Shown here: piece by piece, positions 9,351 to 17,926 of the stretch
Layout: every line of letters begins with the position of its first letter
How positions within the stretch are numbered: position 1 is the first letter of the stretch
DNA from: an uncultured Acetatifactor sp.
GTDB lineage: Bacteria; Bacillota; Clostridia; Lachnospirales; Lachnospiraceae
Direction: 5' to 3'
DNA length: 56,462 bases
Assembly: GCA_947625255.1 (NCBI GenBank)
Contig: CANQNT010000020.1
Coordinates: 1 to 56,462 of the forward strand
Made by a program: the position numbers and the translations under genes
The notes under the pieces: generated by a model
What the model saw: the letters and a program-made list of their open reading frames with translations, nothing else
What the model was told of the DNA's origin: nothing
Databases searched by the model: none

Positions 9351-10493
9351 GTGATAAAAGTGATACGGAACACGAAGTTAAAAAAATTTTTAACTGATCA
9401 GGTATTTCCTATTTTTACACTGGTTAATAAATTGCTTCCTAAAAGTAAAAAAACCATTCTGATCTATTGTGCCAATGACGAATTGAACGATAATTCTGAG
9501 GTATTATATGCGTATTTAATGAAGGAAGAATATTATAAAAAATATAAAATATATTGCAGCTTAAAAAATTATAAAAATTATAAGTCGCCGTATCCTGGGA
9601 GAGTAAAATTTATTTTCCCTGTAAGTGGGGTCTGGCATTACATGTTCAGTAAATATGTATTTTATTCCATGGGGAAAGTGCCTATCAAACCAACCAAAAA
9701 ACAGGTGGTTATTTATCTGACGCATGGTATACCTTTGAAAAAAAGTGTAGACTATAAAAAGGATAGTTTTTTCACATATATGAGTATTACTTCGGAGTTC
9801 TTCAGAGAAAAGATAGCAAAGTCTTATGAATGTCCGGAAAGTAAAATATGTATATGCGGCGAGCCAAAGACGGATAGAATGTTTCAGTATACGGAAAACC
9901 AGGAAGAAACAAAGCTTATCATATGGGCGCCCACTTTCAGGCAATCGGATTATCTGGGATATGATGATTCACAGATGCCGACATTTTTGCCGTTTATTAA
10001 TGATGATGAATGGGAAGACTTTAATGAAATCCTGCGGGAGAAGAATGTAAAAATAATTGCAAAACTGCACCCGGCTCAGACTGTGGGGGGATTTTCGGAT
10101 GCAATTTATTCAAATTTAGAAATATACAGTGATAAAGCATTTAAGGAAAAGGGGATGGAATTATATGAATTGTTGGGCAGGTCTAATGCACTAATTGCTG
10201 ATTATTCCTCCGTATATCTTGAATATTTATTACTGGATAGACCAATAGGATTTGCCTTAGCTGATTATGAGGATTATAAAAATACCAGAGGATTTGTCCT
10301 TGGCAATCAAATTGATTATATGCCCGGGAAAAAAATATACAACCGCGAAGACCTGTATGAATATATTAGTGATATTGTAAATAACAGGGATTCCTATAAA
10401 CGGGAAAGAGAGATAATGGGAAATCTTTTCCATCATTATAAAGACGGACATAATACAGAACGGATACTTAAAATTGCAGGCATTTTTATATAA
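9351..10493 (+). CDS. CDP-glycerol:glycerophosphate glycerophosphotransferase (TagB/TagF-like)
   Basis: This 380-residue protein is of the Glyphos_transf (TagB/TagF/Cps14-type) family. Recognisable pieces are YSMGKVPIKPTKKQVVIYLTHG-type text near residues 103-125 (THG with the presumed catalytic histidine), IWAPTFR (about 192-198), KLHPAQ (about 237-242) and the late ADYSSVYLEYLLLDRPI motif (about 283-299). It would transfer glycerol phosphate from CDP-glycerol to a sugar of the repeat unit or chain. The TagD cytidylyltransferase immediately downstream makes its donor, which strongly supports the role. The start is GTG at 9351 or the in-frame GTG at 9360; the AAAGG site does not decide between them. 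Confidence 0.87.
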   Translation: MIKVIRNTKLKKFLTDQVFPIFTLVNKLLPKSKKTILIYCANDELNDNSEVLYAYLMKEEYYKKYKIYCSLKNYKNYKSPYPGRVKFIFPVSGVWHYMFSKYVFYSMGKVPIKPTKKQVVIYLTHGIPLKKSVDYKKDSFFTYMSITSEFFREKIAKSYECPESKICICGEPKTDRMFQYTENQEETKLIIWAPTFRQSDYLGYDDSQMPTFLPFINDDEWEDFNEILREKNVKIIAKLHPAQTVGGFSDAIYSNLEIYSDKAFKEKGMELYELLGRSNALIADYSSVYLEYLLLDRPIGFALADYEDYKNTRGFVLGNQIDYMPGKKIYNREDLYEYISDIVNNRDSYKREREIMGNLFHHYKDGHNTERILKIAGIFI

Positions 10494-10540
10494 ATTGTCC
10501 TGATATAGATTATAAAAAATTATGAGAGGATGTGTTTCGC

Positions 10541-10963
10541 ATGATAGTTGGATATACTGCAGGAGTGTATGACCTGTTTCATATTGGACATCTTAATTTA
10601 CTTAAAAATGCAAAGGGAATGTGTGACAAACTCATAGTGGGCGTTACAGTTGATGAACTGGTTACGTATAAAGGGAAAAGGGCGCTGATTCCATTTGAAG
10701 ATAGGATAGAAATCGTGAGAAGTTGTAAATATGTTGATGCAGCGGTACCTCAGTATGATATGGACAAGGTATCTGCCTGCAAAAAACTGGGGGCAACCAT
10801 GCTTTTTGTTGGAGATGACTGGTATGCTACAGAAAAATGGCGAGAATACGAAAAAAATTTAAAGGAAGAAAACATTCAAATTGTATATTTCCCTTATACC
10901 AAGGGTATTTCTTCGACAATAATAAACAATGCTCTTAAAAAGATACGGGACGGGGAGGATTAA
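10541..10963 (+). CDS. tagD: Glycerol-3-phosphate cytidylyltransferase
   Basis: This 140-residue nucleotidyltransferase would make CDP-glycerol from CTP and glycerol 3-phosphate. The HxGH nucleotide-binding signature is in GVYDLFHIGHLNLLKNAK (about residues 8-25). A second conserved region is VGDDWYATEKW near 93-103. The C-terminal signature, RTEGIST in most family members, reads TKGISST here, so the first arginine is replaced. The start at ATG 10541 is preferred over an upstream in-frame GTG because an AGAGGATG element is correctly spaced for it. It feeds the glycerophosphotransferase just upstream. Confidence 0.92.
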   Translation: MIVGYTAGVYDLFHIGHLNLLKNAKGMCDKLIVGVTVDELVTYKGKRALIPFEDRIEIVRSCKYVDAAVPQYDMDKVSACKKLGATMLFVGDDWYATEKWREYEKNLKEENIQIVYFPYTKGISSTIINNALKKIRDGED

Positions 10964-10965
10964 TC

Positions 10966-12006
10966 ATGGTAATAGATAGAAAATTTTGTATGAGTTCCTA
11001 TTTGATGTATAGATATAACTATGATAGTAATAGAACTTTTTCAGAAAAATCAAGTAATATTGTAGATCTGTCTTTCTCGCGTGTTCCTGTAAAAAACGCA
11101 GAGGATTTGCTAAAAGCGATTCAGCAGACCATAGAAACTGCAAATCATGCAGGCACAAGCGCTCTTGCATTGAGCGGAGGCATAGATTCTGCAATTTTAG
11201 CTAAATTTGTGCCGGAAGGAACAAAGGCATATACATTTCGATGTGTTGTAGAAGGCAAAGATGTCATCGATGAAACAGACCGTGCGAAACATTGGGCGGA
11301 CCTATGCAAACTACAGCATACGATCATAGATATCAGATGGGAAGATATAACGGAGGCTGCAAAAATCCTTATGGAACATAAAGGCGCGCCTATCCATTCA
11401 ATAGAGGCCCAGATATATATAGCAGCGAAGAAAGCGATTGCTGATGGCGCCGACAAATTTATATTTGGAGAAAATGCAGATATAATTTATGGCGGTATGA
11501 ATGGTTTGCTTGCAAAGGACTGGCTTTTTTCTGAATTTGTAGATAGATATACATATGTTATGCCATATAAGGTATTAAAGGAACCTGAACTTATTCTGGA
11601 ACCCTATACAGAGTTTGAAAAAGACGGTCGTATTGATGGCTATGATTTTATAAATAAATATTTTCGTCAAGAGGCATTGGGGACTTACACAAATGCCTGT
11701 CAAACGGCAGGAATAGAGTTTATAGGACCATATTCACAGACATATCTGGATGCGCCTGTTGACTACAACCGTATCCGCAATGGCGATACAAAATATATTG
11801 TACGGGAAGCTTTTCAGTTGTTGTATCCTGATGAAAAGATGCCTGCCAAAATACCCATGCCAAGGCCTGTGGATGAATGGCTGGCTGAATGGAATGGTCC
11901 TGTCCGCCCCGAATTCTGGCCTCATTGTACAGATAATATGTCAGGTGATCAAAAGTGGATGGTATGGTCGCTTGAGCAATATCTTAATATATTGGATAAT
12001 AAATAA
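10966..12006 (+). CDS. Asparagine synthase-type ATP-pyrophosphatase without a glutaminase domain
   Basis: This 346-residue protein has the PP-loop of N-type ATP pyrophosphatases (ALSGGIDSAILAKF, about residues 67-80), as in the synthetase half of asparagine synthase. The GEN-ADIIYGGMNGLLAKDW segment (about 168-186) matches the asparagine synthase substrate region. The N-terminal class II glutamine amidotransferase domain is missing; the first 60 residues are unrelated, so ammonia or another amine must come from elsewhere. It starts 2 bp after tagD and is followed 17 bp later by a DUF362 gene. I infer an ATP-dependent amide-forming step on a glycan carboxylate, such as a uronic acid, but a free-standing role is possible. 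Confidence 0.75.
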   Translation: MVIDRKFCMSSYLMYRYNYDSNRTFSEKSSNIVDLSFSRVPVKNAEDLLKAIQQTIETANHAGTSALALSGGIDSAILAKFVPEGTKAYTFRCVVEGKDVIDETDRAKHWADLCKLQHTIIDIRWEDITEAAKILMEHKGAPIHSIEAQIYIAAKKAIADGADKFIFGENADIIYGGMNGLLAKDWLFSEFVDRYTYVMPYKVLKEPELILEPYTEFEKDGRIDGYDFINKYFRQEALGTYTNACQTAGIEFIGPYSQTYLDAPVDYNRIRNGDTKYIVREAFQLLYPDEKMPAKIPMPRPVDEWLAEWNGPVRPEFWPHCTDNMSGDQKWMVWSLEQYLNILDNK

Positions 12007-12023
12007 ACCACGGAGGTATCATC

Positions 12024-13238
12024 ATGTATAAAGTTGCAATAGAATATGCTGAAAACTATAGATTTGATACGGTAAAGAGTACTTTAAGACAATGCTTTGT
12101 CGATCTTGGTATGAGTGCAAATAATCCTCTGGGGGGGATTATATCTCCAGGGGATAAGGTTTTTATAAAACCTAACTGGGTTGCGTCACGATGGCGGGAA
12201 TCTTGTCCTCATAAGGATAGTTTATATTCTGTTATAACGCACCCGTCTGTCATTGAAGCAACGGCAGATTTTGTGGCAGAAGCTTTACAGGGAAAAGGGG
12301 AGATAATTATTGGCGATAATCCGTCAATTGATGCAGATTTTAATGAATTAATGGATTTTACAAAAATAAAAAAAATAGAAAGCAAATATGATGTGCCTGT
12401 AAAAATTTTAGATTTGCGCCCTCTTGTATGTGATGATTTGGCCAACTACGGAAAAAAAGATCTTATGGTAAGCCAGGAGGGCGATCCTGCCGGTAAGGTT
12501 GAAATTAATCTTGGGAAGGAAAGTCTTTTGTATGGTATTGATCCCGCAAGATTCCGTGGAGTTTTTGATGAAAGGGACGAAACAATAGCTTCCCATACAG
12601 GGGAAACACAGTTATATACCTATGCAAAGAGTTTATATGATGCAGATGTATATATATCCATACCTAAGATGAAAACGCATCAGAAGGTAGGAGTGACCTT
12701 AAATCTTAAAGGCCTTGTAGGAAGTATATCAAATAAAAATCAACTTGTGCATTGGCAGGTTGGATATCCGGAAATAAAAGGCGATGAATACCCCGACAAA
12801 AAATCCTACGAAAAAAGTCTGCATGAAAAGGTAACTCATAGAGGAGCATGGCCTGGTAATGATACTATATGGCGTATGGTAGTGGATTTATACAAAGGTA
12901 TGCTTAAAAAAGAAAGAAAATATTTATCCGTGGTCGATGGTATTGTTGCAGGAGAAGGGCAAGGCCCTTTTTGCCCTACAAGTAAGTATGCGAATACGAT
13001 AGTCGCAGGGGATAATCTCCTTACCACAGATATCGTAACAGCAAGGTATATGGGATTAGAGCCGGATAAGATAAGGTATTTGCATTATTTTATTGACAAT
13101 GAAAATTTTGATGAGGCTCCGGAGAAGATTAAAGTTATACTCAATGGTGTCAATTGTAAAGATTTCTTTGTGTCCGATTCAAAATATGCAGATTTTCAAG
13201 TGGTAAAACAATGGGAGTGTATTAAAAGAACAGTTTGA
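12024..13238 (+). CDS. DUF362 domain-containing protein
   Basis: This 404-residue protein belongs to the DUF362 (COG2006) family. Signature pieces are VFIKPNWVA near residues 48-56, ITHPSVIEATADFVAEAL (about 72-89), IGDNPS, ISIPKMKTHQKVGVTLNLKGLVGSI (about 211-235, K-M-K-T-H being the family hallmark) and VVDGIVAGEGQGPFCPT (about 302-318). It lacks the cysteine-rich ferredoxin tail that many relatives carry. The biochemical function is not established for most of the family. A strong AGG-type site (ACGGAGGTATCATC) precedes the ATG. Tight coupling to the ATP-pyrophosphatase upstream suggests a joint pathway. Confidence 0.82.
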   Translation: MYKVAIEYAENYRFDTVKSTLRQCFVDLGMSANNPLGGIISPGDKVFIKPNWVASRWRESCPHKDSLYSVITHPSVIEATADFVAEALQGKGEIIIGDNPSIDADFNELMDFTKIKKIESKYDVPVKILDLRPLVCDDLANYGKKDLMVSQEGDPAGKVEINLGKESLLYGIDPARFRGVFDERDETIASHTGETQLYTYAKSLYDADVYISIPKMKTHQKVGVTLNLKGLVGSISNKNQLVHWQVGYPEIKGDEYPDKKSYEKSLHEKVTHRGAWPGNDTIWRMVVDLYKGMLKKERKYLSVVDGIVAGEGQGPFCPTSKYANTIVAGDNLLTTDIVTARYMGLEPDKIRYLHYFIDNENFDEAPEKIKVILNGVNCKDFFVSDSKYADFQVVKQWECIKRTV

Positions 13239-13308
13239 TATAACTTTTGGATTCACCCGGGCTGCAGGGGGCAGAGGCCGGGGAAACGAAATGCCAAGGA
13301 GCGGGACG

Positions 13309-14754
13309 ATGAAAAAAATATTTGAAAATTCTAAAATAAGTCTGTTAGTATGCACAGTGGTAATCTTTTTGATTTCCCTGTTGTCCATTACCGGCGGGAG
13401 TCTTTGGGATGATGAGATCTGCCGGGTAGCCGACCCAATCAGTGGAGATATTAAGGCGACGATGCAGACAGCGCTTGGGTATGCCCAGCCGGGATATATG
13501 CTTTATATTATGTTGTGGTCACATCTGATTGGGGCAACCGAGTATCTTTTGCGGTGCAGCAATCTCCCCTTTGTGGTCATTGCTGTTATTTATGTTTTTA
13601 AAATTATAAAATCCAGAGACTGGTCGGTATGGTGGAGTCTTTTGTTTTTTATACATCCTATGTTTGTGTACTATATGGACGAAGCAACGCCTTATATCAT
13701 TGTATATGCTTTTTCCCTTGCTTTTGTTTATTACACATTTTGTGTGGAGAAATTTAGCGGTTGGCAGAATCTTGTCAAACTGAATATCTTTTATCTGCTT
13801 GGTGTATTTTTTCATTTTATGTTTGGTTTTATTATTGTGCTTTACTTTGCGAATTGTTTCCTGAAAATTCGTGCGGAGAAACCTGTGATTTTAAGGCATA
13901 TTGGTATTATGGCGTGCTTTTCTCCGTTTTATTTTGTTTTACTCTATTTATATACGTCTTACCTGAATGGTACACATACCGGATTTGGAATAAAAAGTAT
14001 TTTTTATATAATATATGCTTTTCTCGGTATGCAGGGTGTGGGGCTGTCACGGAACGATCTGAGAGCAGGTAATCTGGAAAATATTCAGTTATGGCAATGT
14101 GTTTTTCTGGCTCTTTTTGTTATTGTCCTGCTGGGGATATTGGTTATTCTTGTCAGGGGGAGGTCCTCATTTGTTAAAAGAAATCAGGGGATGTTGATTT
14201 CTTCCACTGCTTTTTTCCTGGTGATTTTTTTATGCTCTGCTGCTGTCCACATGGGATTATGGGAAAGACATTGTATGTCTGTATTTCCTGTTTTTCTGAT
14301 ATGCCTATGCGACATTCTTCATGAATTACAGCATAAATCCATATGGGAAGGAAGGGTTCTTTTATGCCTGTACCTTGTTCTTTTGACAGTATCTTCTATA
14401 TTTATAGCCCGTTTGTATTATTATTCCTGTGATGATATAAAGGGCATGACGGAGTATGTAACGGAACAGTTGAAAGAGGATTCCAATCTTATTGTCATTA
14501 ATACACGCGATATGTCGTCCGGATACTATTCATATGCGGCTGCTGCAGAAGACCCGACGAAACAGATTGTTGATATGTCAGACAAAACGGAGGAAGAAAT
14601 TATAGATTTTGTCGAAAGCCAAAAAGAGGGCGATTTTATCCTGATTCTTTTTGAAAAAAACGTCAGCCGATCCTTATATCATTTTTTTGATAATCGAAGT
14701 TCTTATCGGGTAAATAATCGGTTCAATTCCTTTCGATTGATTACATTGGAATAA
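13309..14754 (+). CDS. Multi-spanning GT39-like (dolichyl-P-mannose mannosyltransferase type) membrane protein
   Basis: This 481-residue protein has about ten to eleven hydrophobic segments and a soluble C-terminal domain (about residues 375-481). The first extracytoplasmic loop contains SLWDDEICRV, fitting the acidic D-D/E motif of GT-C enzymes such as the PMT/ArnT-like GT39 group, with LGYAQPGYMLYIMLWSHLIG as the following conserved stretch. I use ATG 13309, which has AAGGAG 7 nt upstream, rather than the in-frame ATG at 13291. It may transfer a polyprenyl-phosphate-linked sugar to the glycan outside the cell. Family placement is moderately sure; substrate unknown. Confidence 0.72.
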   Translation: MKKIFENSKISLLVCTVVIFLISLLSITGGSLWDDEICRVADPISGDIKATMQTALGYAQPGYMLYIMLWSHLIGATEYLLRCSNLPFVVIAVIYVFKIIKSRDWSVWWSLLFFIHPMFVYYMDEATPYIIVYAFSLAFVYYTFCVEKFSGWQNLVKLNIFYLLGVFFHFMFGFIIVLYFANCFLKIRAEKPVILRHIGIMACFSPFYFVLLYLYTSYLNGTHTGFGIKSIFYIIYAFLGMQGVGLSRNDLRAGNLENIQLWQCVFLALFVIVLLGILVILVRGRSSFVKRNQGMLISSTAFFLVIFLCSAAVHMGLWERHCMSVFPVFLICLCDILHELQHKSIWEGRVLLCLYLVLLTVSSIFIARLYYYSCDDIKGMTEYVTEQLKEDSNLIVINTRDMSSGYYSYAAAAEDPTKQIVDMSDKTEEEIIDFVESQKEGDFILILFEKNVSRSLYHFFDNRSSYRVNNRFNSFRLITLE

Positions 14755-14889
14755 TATGATCCTGACCATATGGCACCACAATTTTATTTTAGGGGAGGGG
14801 GGATCGCAGGCAATATGATATAAAAAAGCCAATGCAGCATACATAGAGTAGTATAGGCGGTATGTGAAGTTGGTAAGGGGAAAAGAACA

Positions 14890-15375
14890 ATGAAGAGATT
14901 CAAAATTTTGTTTCTATTGCTATTCCTTTGCTGGATGGTGGTTATTTTTTTCTTTTCTGCCAGAACGGCGGATGAGTCTACAGAGGAAAGCTATAGAGTA
15001 GGAATGATAGTTGGAACAATACTTTATCCGGATTTTGGAGAGTGGGATGCAGAGCAGAGGATGGATTTTGCCGGAAAGGCAGATTATCCGGTGCGCAAGA
15101 CGGCGCATGCACTGGAATATACAGTGTTAAGTTTCTTTTGCATTCTGACTTTGCTGTCATGGCTGGGTATACAGGATCGGTATTTTCTTTTTGCATGGCT
15201 TATTTCCGTATTTTATGCGGCAACGGATGAGTTCCATCAACTGTTTGTCCCAGGAAGAAGCGGTCAGTTGGCGGATGTATTGATTGACAGCGCAGGCGCT
15301 CTCTTCGGGACGTTGGCAGTATGGCTTGTTAGAAGGCTCTTTCTAAAATATAGGGAAATTGGCGGCAGGCGATAA
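14890..15375 (+). CDS. VanZ-family membrane protein
   Basis: This 161-residue protein has four hydrophobic helices and the VanZ-like consensus: an early FFFSARTADES segment after helix one, VRKTAHALEYTVLSF near residues 69-83, and ATDEFHQLFVPGRSGQLADVLIDSAGALFG near 116-145. The last is the most conserved part of the family. The role of such stand-alone VanZ-like proteins is unclear; in vancomycin operons VanZ raises teicoplanin tolerance. It sits between two polysaccharide operons, 135 bp after the first and 248 bp before the second, so it may be an independent gene. Confidence 0.85.
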   Translation: MKRFKILFLLLFLCWMVVIFFFSARTADESTEESYRVGMIVGTILYPDFGEWDAEQRMDFAGKADYPVRKTAHALEYTVLSFFCILTLLSWLGIQDRYFLFAWLISVFYAATDEFHQLFVPGRSGQLADVLIDSAGALFGTLAVWLVRRLFLKYREIGGRR

Positions 15376-15537
15376 ATGAAACCATGTAATTTTTGCCAAT
15401 GGAAACATTTGTTGCTATTGAAAAATTGTAAAAAGAATGGCGGAAAGCTGTATATACAATGAAAAATAAGATTTTTGAGGTTTTGTTCCTGTTTGGTATA
15501 AAATTTCAGTCTTTAGTTTTTGGTAAAATAATCTACC

Positions 15538-15565
15538 TTGACAAAGGAGAAAAATATTATATAAT
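15538..15565 (+). promoter_or_regulatory. Sigma-A promoter of the second polysaccharide operon
   Basis: A consensus -35 TTGACA (15538-15543) and consensus -10 TATAAT (15560-15565) are separated by 16 bp. Transcription would start near 15572, giving a leader of about 50 nt before the cpsB-like ATG at 15624, which has an AGGAGAAAGG ribosome binding site. The rest of the 248-bp gap (15376-15623) is AT-rich. It holds one imperfect inverted repeat at about 15374-15412 but no clear terminator for the gene upstream. Confidence 0.85.
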
Positions 15566-15623
15566 AGACTAAGCAAAAAGAAAAATAAGATATTTTGCTA
15601 TTTTTGAGGAGAAAGGCAAAAAA

Positions 15624-16322
15624 ATGATTGATTTTCATACACATATTTTACCCAAAATAGATGATGGCAGTCAGAAAATTGGGGAGAGCATGGAAATGAT
15701 GCGGCAGGAAGCTGCTCAGAAGGTGGAAATGGTTGTCGCTACTCCTCATTTTTATGCAGATCAGGACTCTGTACATCGTTTTTTGAAACGTCGTGAGGAC
15801 AGCGTTAGCTGGTTGCGGCAATCCCTTGCCGGGGGCTCTGCTCCGTCTCTGCGTTTTGGAGCAGAGGTCTATTATTTTCCGGGAATTGGGAGCGCCGAAT
15901 TGATTCGGCAGCTTTGTATGGAGGAGACGTCCGTATTGCTGTTGGAACTCCCTTTTTGTCAATGGACAAAGGAGATGTTCAGGGAAATCAAGACCCTTAT
16001 CAAACGGCAGCAGTTAACGATTGTGCTTGCTCATATTGAGCGGTATTATGCATATCAAAAGGATCTCACGATTTGGAATGAAATATTTGCACTTCCATTA
16101 TATGCACAAATGAATGCGGGCAGTTTTCTTCATCGTCAGACGAGACGCTTAGCGTTCCGGCTTTTGGAGCAGATGGGAACGGTAGTTTTGGGAAGCGATT
16201 GCCATAATACAAACTCACGTCCGCCTAATATGCAGAAGGGGTGGGAGATGATTCGCAAAAAATTCGGAGAAGAAAAACTAAGCGAGATTGAAAATCTTGA
16301 AAAGAGGCTTTGTGGGACATGA
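15624..16322 (+). CDS. cpsB: CpsB/CapC-type manganese-dependent protein-tyrosine phosphatase
   Basis: This 232-residue PHP-domain phosphatase opens with the metal-binding motif IDFHTHILPKIDDGS (residues 2-16). It continues with ATPHFYADQD (about 39-48), a metal-site glutamate in FGAEVYY (about 77-83), LAHIERYYAY (about 133-142) and the late GSDCHNTNSRPP (about 190-201). These five metal-site blocks define CpsB/YwqE proteins, which dephosphorylate the CpsD tyrosine kinase and control capsule synthesis. It is the first gene after the promoter and overlaps the next gene by ATGA at 16319. Confidence 0.93.
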   Translation: MIDFHTHILPKIDDGSQKIGESMEMMRQEAAQKVEMVVATPHFYADQDSVHRFLKRREDSVSWLRQSLAGGSAPSLRFGAEVYYFPGIGSAELIRQLCMEETSVLLLELPFCQWTKEMFREIKTLIKRQQLTIVLAHIERYYAYQKDLTIWNEIFALPLYAQMNAGSFLHRQTRRLAFRLLEQMGTVVLGSDCHNTNSRPPNMQKGWEMIRKKFGEEKLSEIENLEKRLCGT

Positions 16323-17317
16323 AAAACAGGAAACGTCTGCGGACGCTTTTGACAGTGGTGCTTATTGTGGGTGCCGGGGCGCTCGGTTATGTGGGGCTTC
16401 ATTCCTGGGAAAAGCGACAGTACCAGGTATCCGATACGGCGGAAGTTCAGACAATACAACCGGACGAAACTCCGGAGACCATACGGGGGACCATTCGATA
16501 CAAGGGAACAACATGGGCATGGAGCGATCAGATTGAAAGCTATTTGCTGATTGGCACGGACGCAGGCAAAACAGGAGAGGAACATACGCAGGCTTATCAG
16601 GGGGGTATGGCGGATTTCCTCATGCTTATCGTCTTCAACAGAACCGCTCATACTCATCGCATGTTATTTTTAAATCGGGACACGATGGCCAAAATCACTT
16701 TGATGTTGCCGGACGGCAGTGGGATTGCAACAGCGCGCCAGCAATTATGTACGGCGCACTGGTACGGCGGTGATGAGCAGCAGAGCTGTGAAAACACGGT
16801 TCGCGCCGTATCGGATTTATTGTATGGGATTCCCATTGACGGATATTATTCCCTGAATATGGAGACAATACCAAAGTTAAATGCTGCGGTCGGCGGTGTG
16901 ACGGTAACGGTGGAGGATGATTTCTCTGCTGTGGATCCGTCCCTGAAACAAGGCAGTACAGTAAAACTGACCGATGCGCAGGCCTATACGTATGTGCATG
17001 ACCGTTACGATGTCGGCGATGAAACCAACCGATCCCGCATGAAACGTCAGTTGCAGTTTATCAGTGGCTTTCGGGATTGCGTGCAGAAATTAAGTGAAGA
17101 GGATTCCGGATTTCTTGTCAAACTCTATGAAACGATGCAGGAGGATGCGGTTACAGACATTACGGGGAAGACATACTCCAGTCTGATACGGGAGATGAGC
17201 CAAAGTAAGGATGAGGGGATTGTGCAGCCGGAAGGGAAAGAAAAAATCGGAGTCGGACTGGCGGATGGGATTTTGCATATGGAGGTTCATATAGAGAAGG
17301 ACTCCCTGTTTGTGTGA
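16319..17317 (+). CDS. LytR-CpsA-Psr family protein, C-terminus cut off by prophage insertion
   Basis: LCP proteins attach glycans such as capsule or teichoic acid from undecaprenyl carriers to peptidoglycan. This one has an N-terminal signal anchor (about residues 9-27). The LCP domain spans YLLIGTDAGK (about 75-84), MLIVFNRTAHTHRMLFLNRDTM (about 101-122) and YVHDRYDVGDETNRSRMKRQL (about 225-245), with the arginines and aspartates that bind polyprenyl pyrophosphate. The ATG at 16319 overlaps the cpsB stop. The frame runs ...DSLF then V and a TGA at 17315-17317 that belongs to the left end of the prophage. The original ending, DVIKQFYMLKEYKNQTE, is stranded at 52574-52627. The catalytic domain is intact, so activity may survive. 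Confidence 0.9.
   Translation: MKNRKRLRTLLTVVLIVGAGALGYVGLHSWEKRQYQVSDTAEVQTIQPDETPETIRGTIRYKGTTWAWSDQIESYLLIGTDAGKTGEEHTQAYQGGMADFLMLIVFNRTAHTHRMLFLNRDTMAKITLMLPDGSGIATARQQLCTAHWYGGDEQQSCENTVRAVSDLLYGIPIDGYYSLNMETIPKLNAAVGGVTVTVEDDFSAVDPSLKQGSTVKLTDAQAYTYVHDRYDVGDETNRSRMKRQLQFISGFRDCVQKLSEEDSGFLVKLYETMQEDAVTDITGKTYSSLIREMSQSKDEGIVQPEGKEKIGVGLADGILHMEVHIEKDSLFV
17308..17312. repeat. Left copy of the 5-bp target-site duplication GTTTG
   Basis: GTTTG here and at 52570-52574 flank an element that begins TGTGATTT and ends GCTACA. Removing the element and one copy restores one uninterrupted LytR-family reading frame ending in TAG at 52625-52627, which fixes the junction to the base. Five base pairs is the duplication length made by Mu transposase. 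Confidence 0.92.
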
Positions 17318-17331
17318 TTTATTAGAATATC

Positions 17332-17340
17332 TGTCACAAA
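17332..17340 (+). repeat. Candidate left transposase-binding site (TGTCACAAA)
   Basis: TGTCACAAA starts 19 bp inside the left end of the prophage. The right end carries the same TGTCACAA, on the opposite strand, with its outer edge also exactly 19 bp inside the end (52543-52550), plus another copy 22 bp further in. Equal spacing from both cleavage points is what terminal MuA-type sites show; Mu sites are 22 bp. Confidence 0.65.
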
Positions 17341-17504
17341 GGGCAGTTATCAGTGAAGTATTCTGTGATGGGGTGGGATAAGGTGGGAAACCCCGAATTA
17401 TCAAGGGTTTAAGCGGATTTATGAGGAATAAAATGAAATAAGGTGTGACAGCTATTTTGAAAATGGTGGCGGTTACGCCTTTTTTTGTTGTAATGACTAA
17501 AAAG

Positions 17505-17565
17505 AAAGGGGGATAACCGTTGGAAGCATTGATTTTTAGCCATTTATAAACAGTTATCCCTCTTT
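17505..17565. repeat. Imperfect 17-bp inverted repeat
   Basis: The arms are 17505-17521 and 17549-17565, pairing at 15 of 17 positions around a 27-nt loop (core GGGATAAC / GTTATCCC). There is no T-run after it, so it is unlikely to be a simple terminator. It may be a protein-binding site in the left-end control region. Confidence 0.6.
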
Positions 17566-17618
17566 GTTAGGTTGTAACTCAATTATAGCAAAGTGGAAAG
17601 CGATTGTAAATATAGTAA

Positions 17619-17718
17619 GGCGTTATAACGTGGCGTTACAGCGTCACTTTTTACGGTGTAGTTTATTGATAAAAGTCTAAAAAACCTTGATAAAATGGGC
17701 GTTAGAGGGGAGTGACGC
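17619..17718. repeat. Cluster of GGCGTTA motifs with a CGTTATAACG palindrome
   Basis: GGCGTTA occurs at 17619-17625, 17632-17638 and 17698-17704. The first copy is part of the perfect palindrome CGTTATAACG (17621-17630). GCGTCACT (17641-17648) and AGTGACGC (17711-17718) form an inverted pair. The 12-mer GGCGTTATAACG recurs exactly at 33808-33819, in the central non-coding gap of the prophage. Confidence 0.6.
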
Positions 17719-17773
17719 CTGTATTATTTGGTGTTGCAAAATTGAAAATGAACTAGAAATAACTAAAAGAATT

Positions 17774-17881
17774 CAATGGGACAAAATTGCAATATCAAAA
17801 AGACGTGTCCCATTGCCGAGTTTTCAACATTTCCTGCCCTTTTTTCGGAAAATAGTTCCTTGAAAGCAATGGGACAAAATT
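17774..17881. repeat. Exact 15-bp direct repeat with an inverted third copy
   Basis: CAATGGGACAAAATT occurs at 17774-17788 and 17867-17881, and its first ten bases occur inverted at 17806-17815. Read on the opposite strand the motif is TTTTGTCCCATTG, which resembles the TTTTGTCACAA end sites, so these may be internal transposase sites or related control sites. They lie just past the end of the repressor gene. Confidence 0.65.
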
Positions 17882-17926
17882 ATGTTTATTTGTGGGTTAT
17901 AAATAAACCAAAAAGACAAAATAAAA

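Larger units (their letters stand above)
17313..17926. promoter_or_regulatory. Left-end control region of the prophage (no gene)
   Basis: About 610 bp hold no credible gene. From the left I see the terminal TGT, a transposase-site candidate at 17332-17340, a reversed relative TGTGACA at 17444-17450, a short GGCG/CGCC hairpin followed by seven T at 17470-17487 that could be a weak + strand terminator, a 17-bp inverted repeat with two mismatches (17505-17521 / 17549-17565), a cluster of GGCGTTA motifs (17619-17704), and three copies of a CAATGGGACA motif (17774-17881). The density of repeats suits a Mu-type left end that binds transposase and perhaps repressor. Confidence 0.7.

Noticed and set aside
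17470..17487. Firm terminator after the truncated LytR gene
   Set aside because: The GGCG-GTTA-CGCC stem has only four base pairs before the T-run, so I list it only as a weak candidate in the left-end region.
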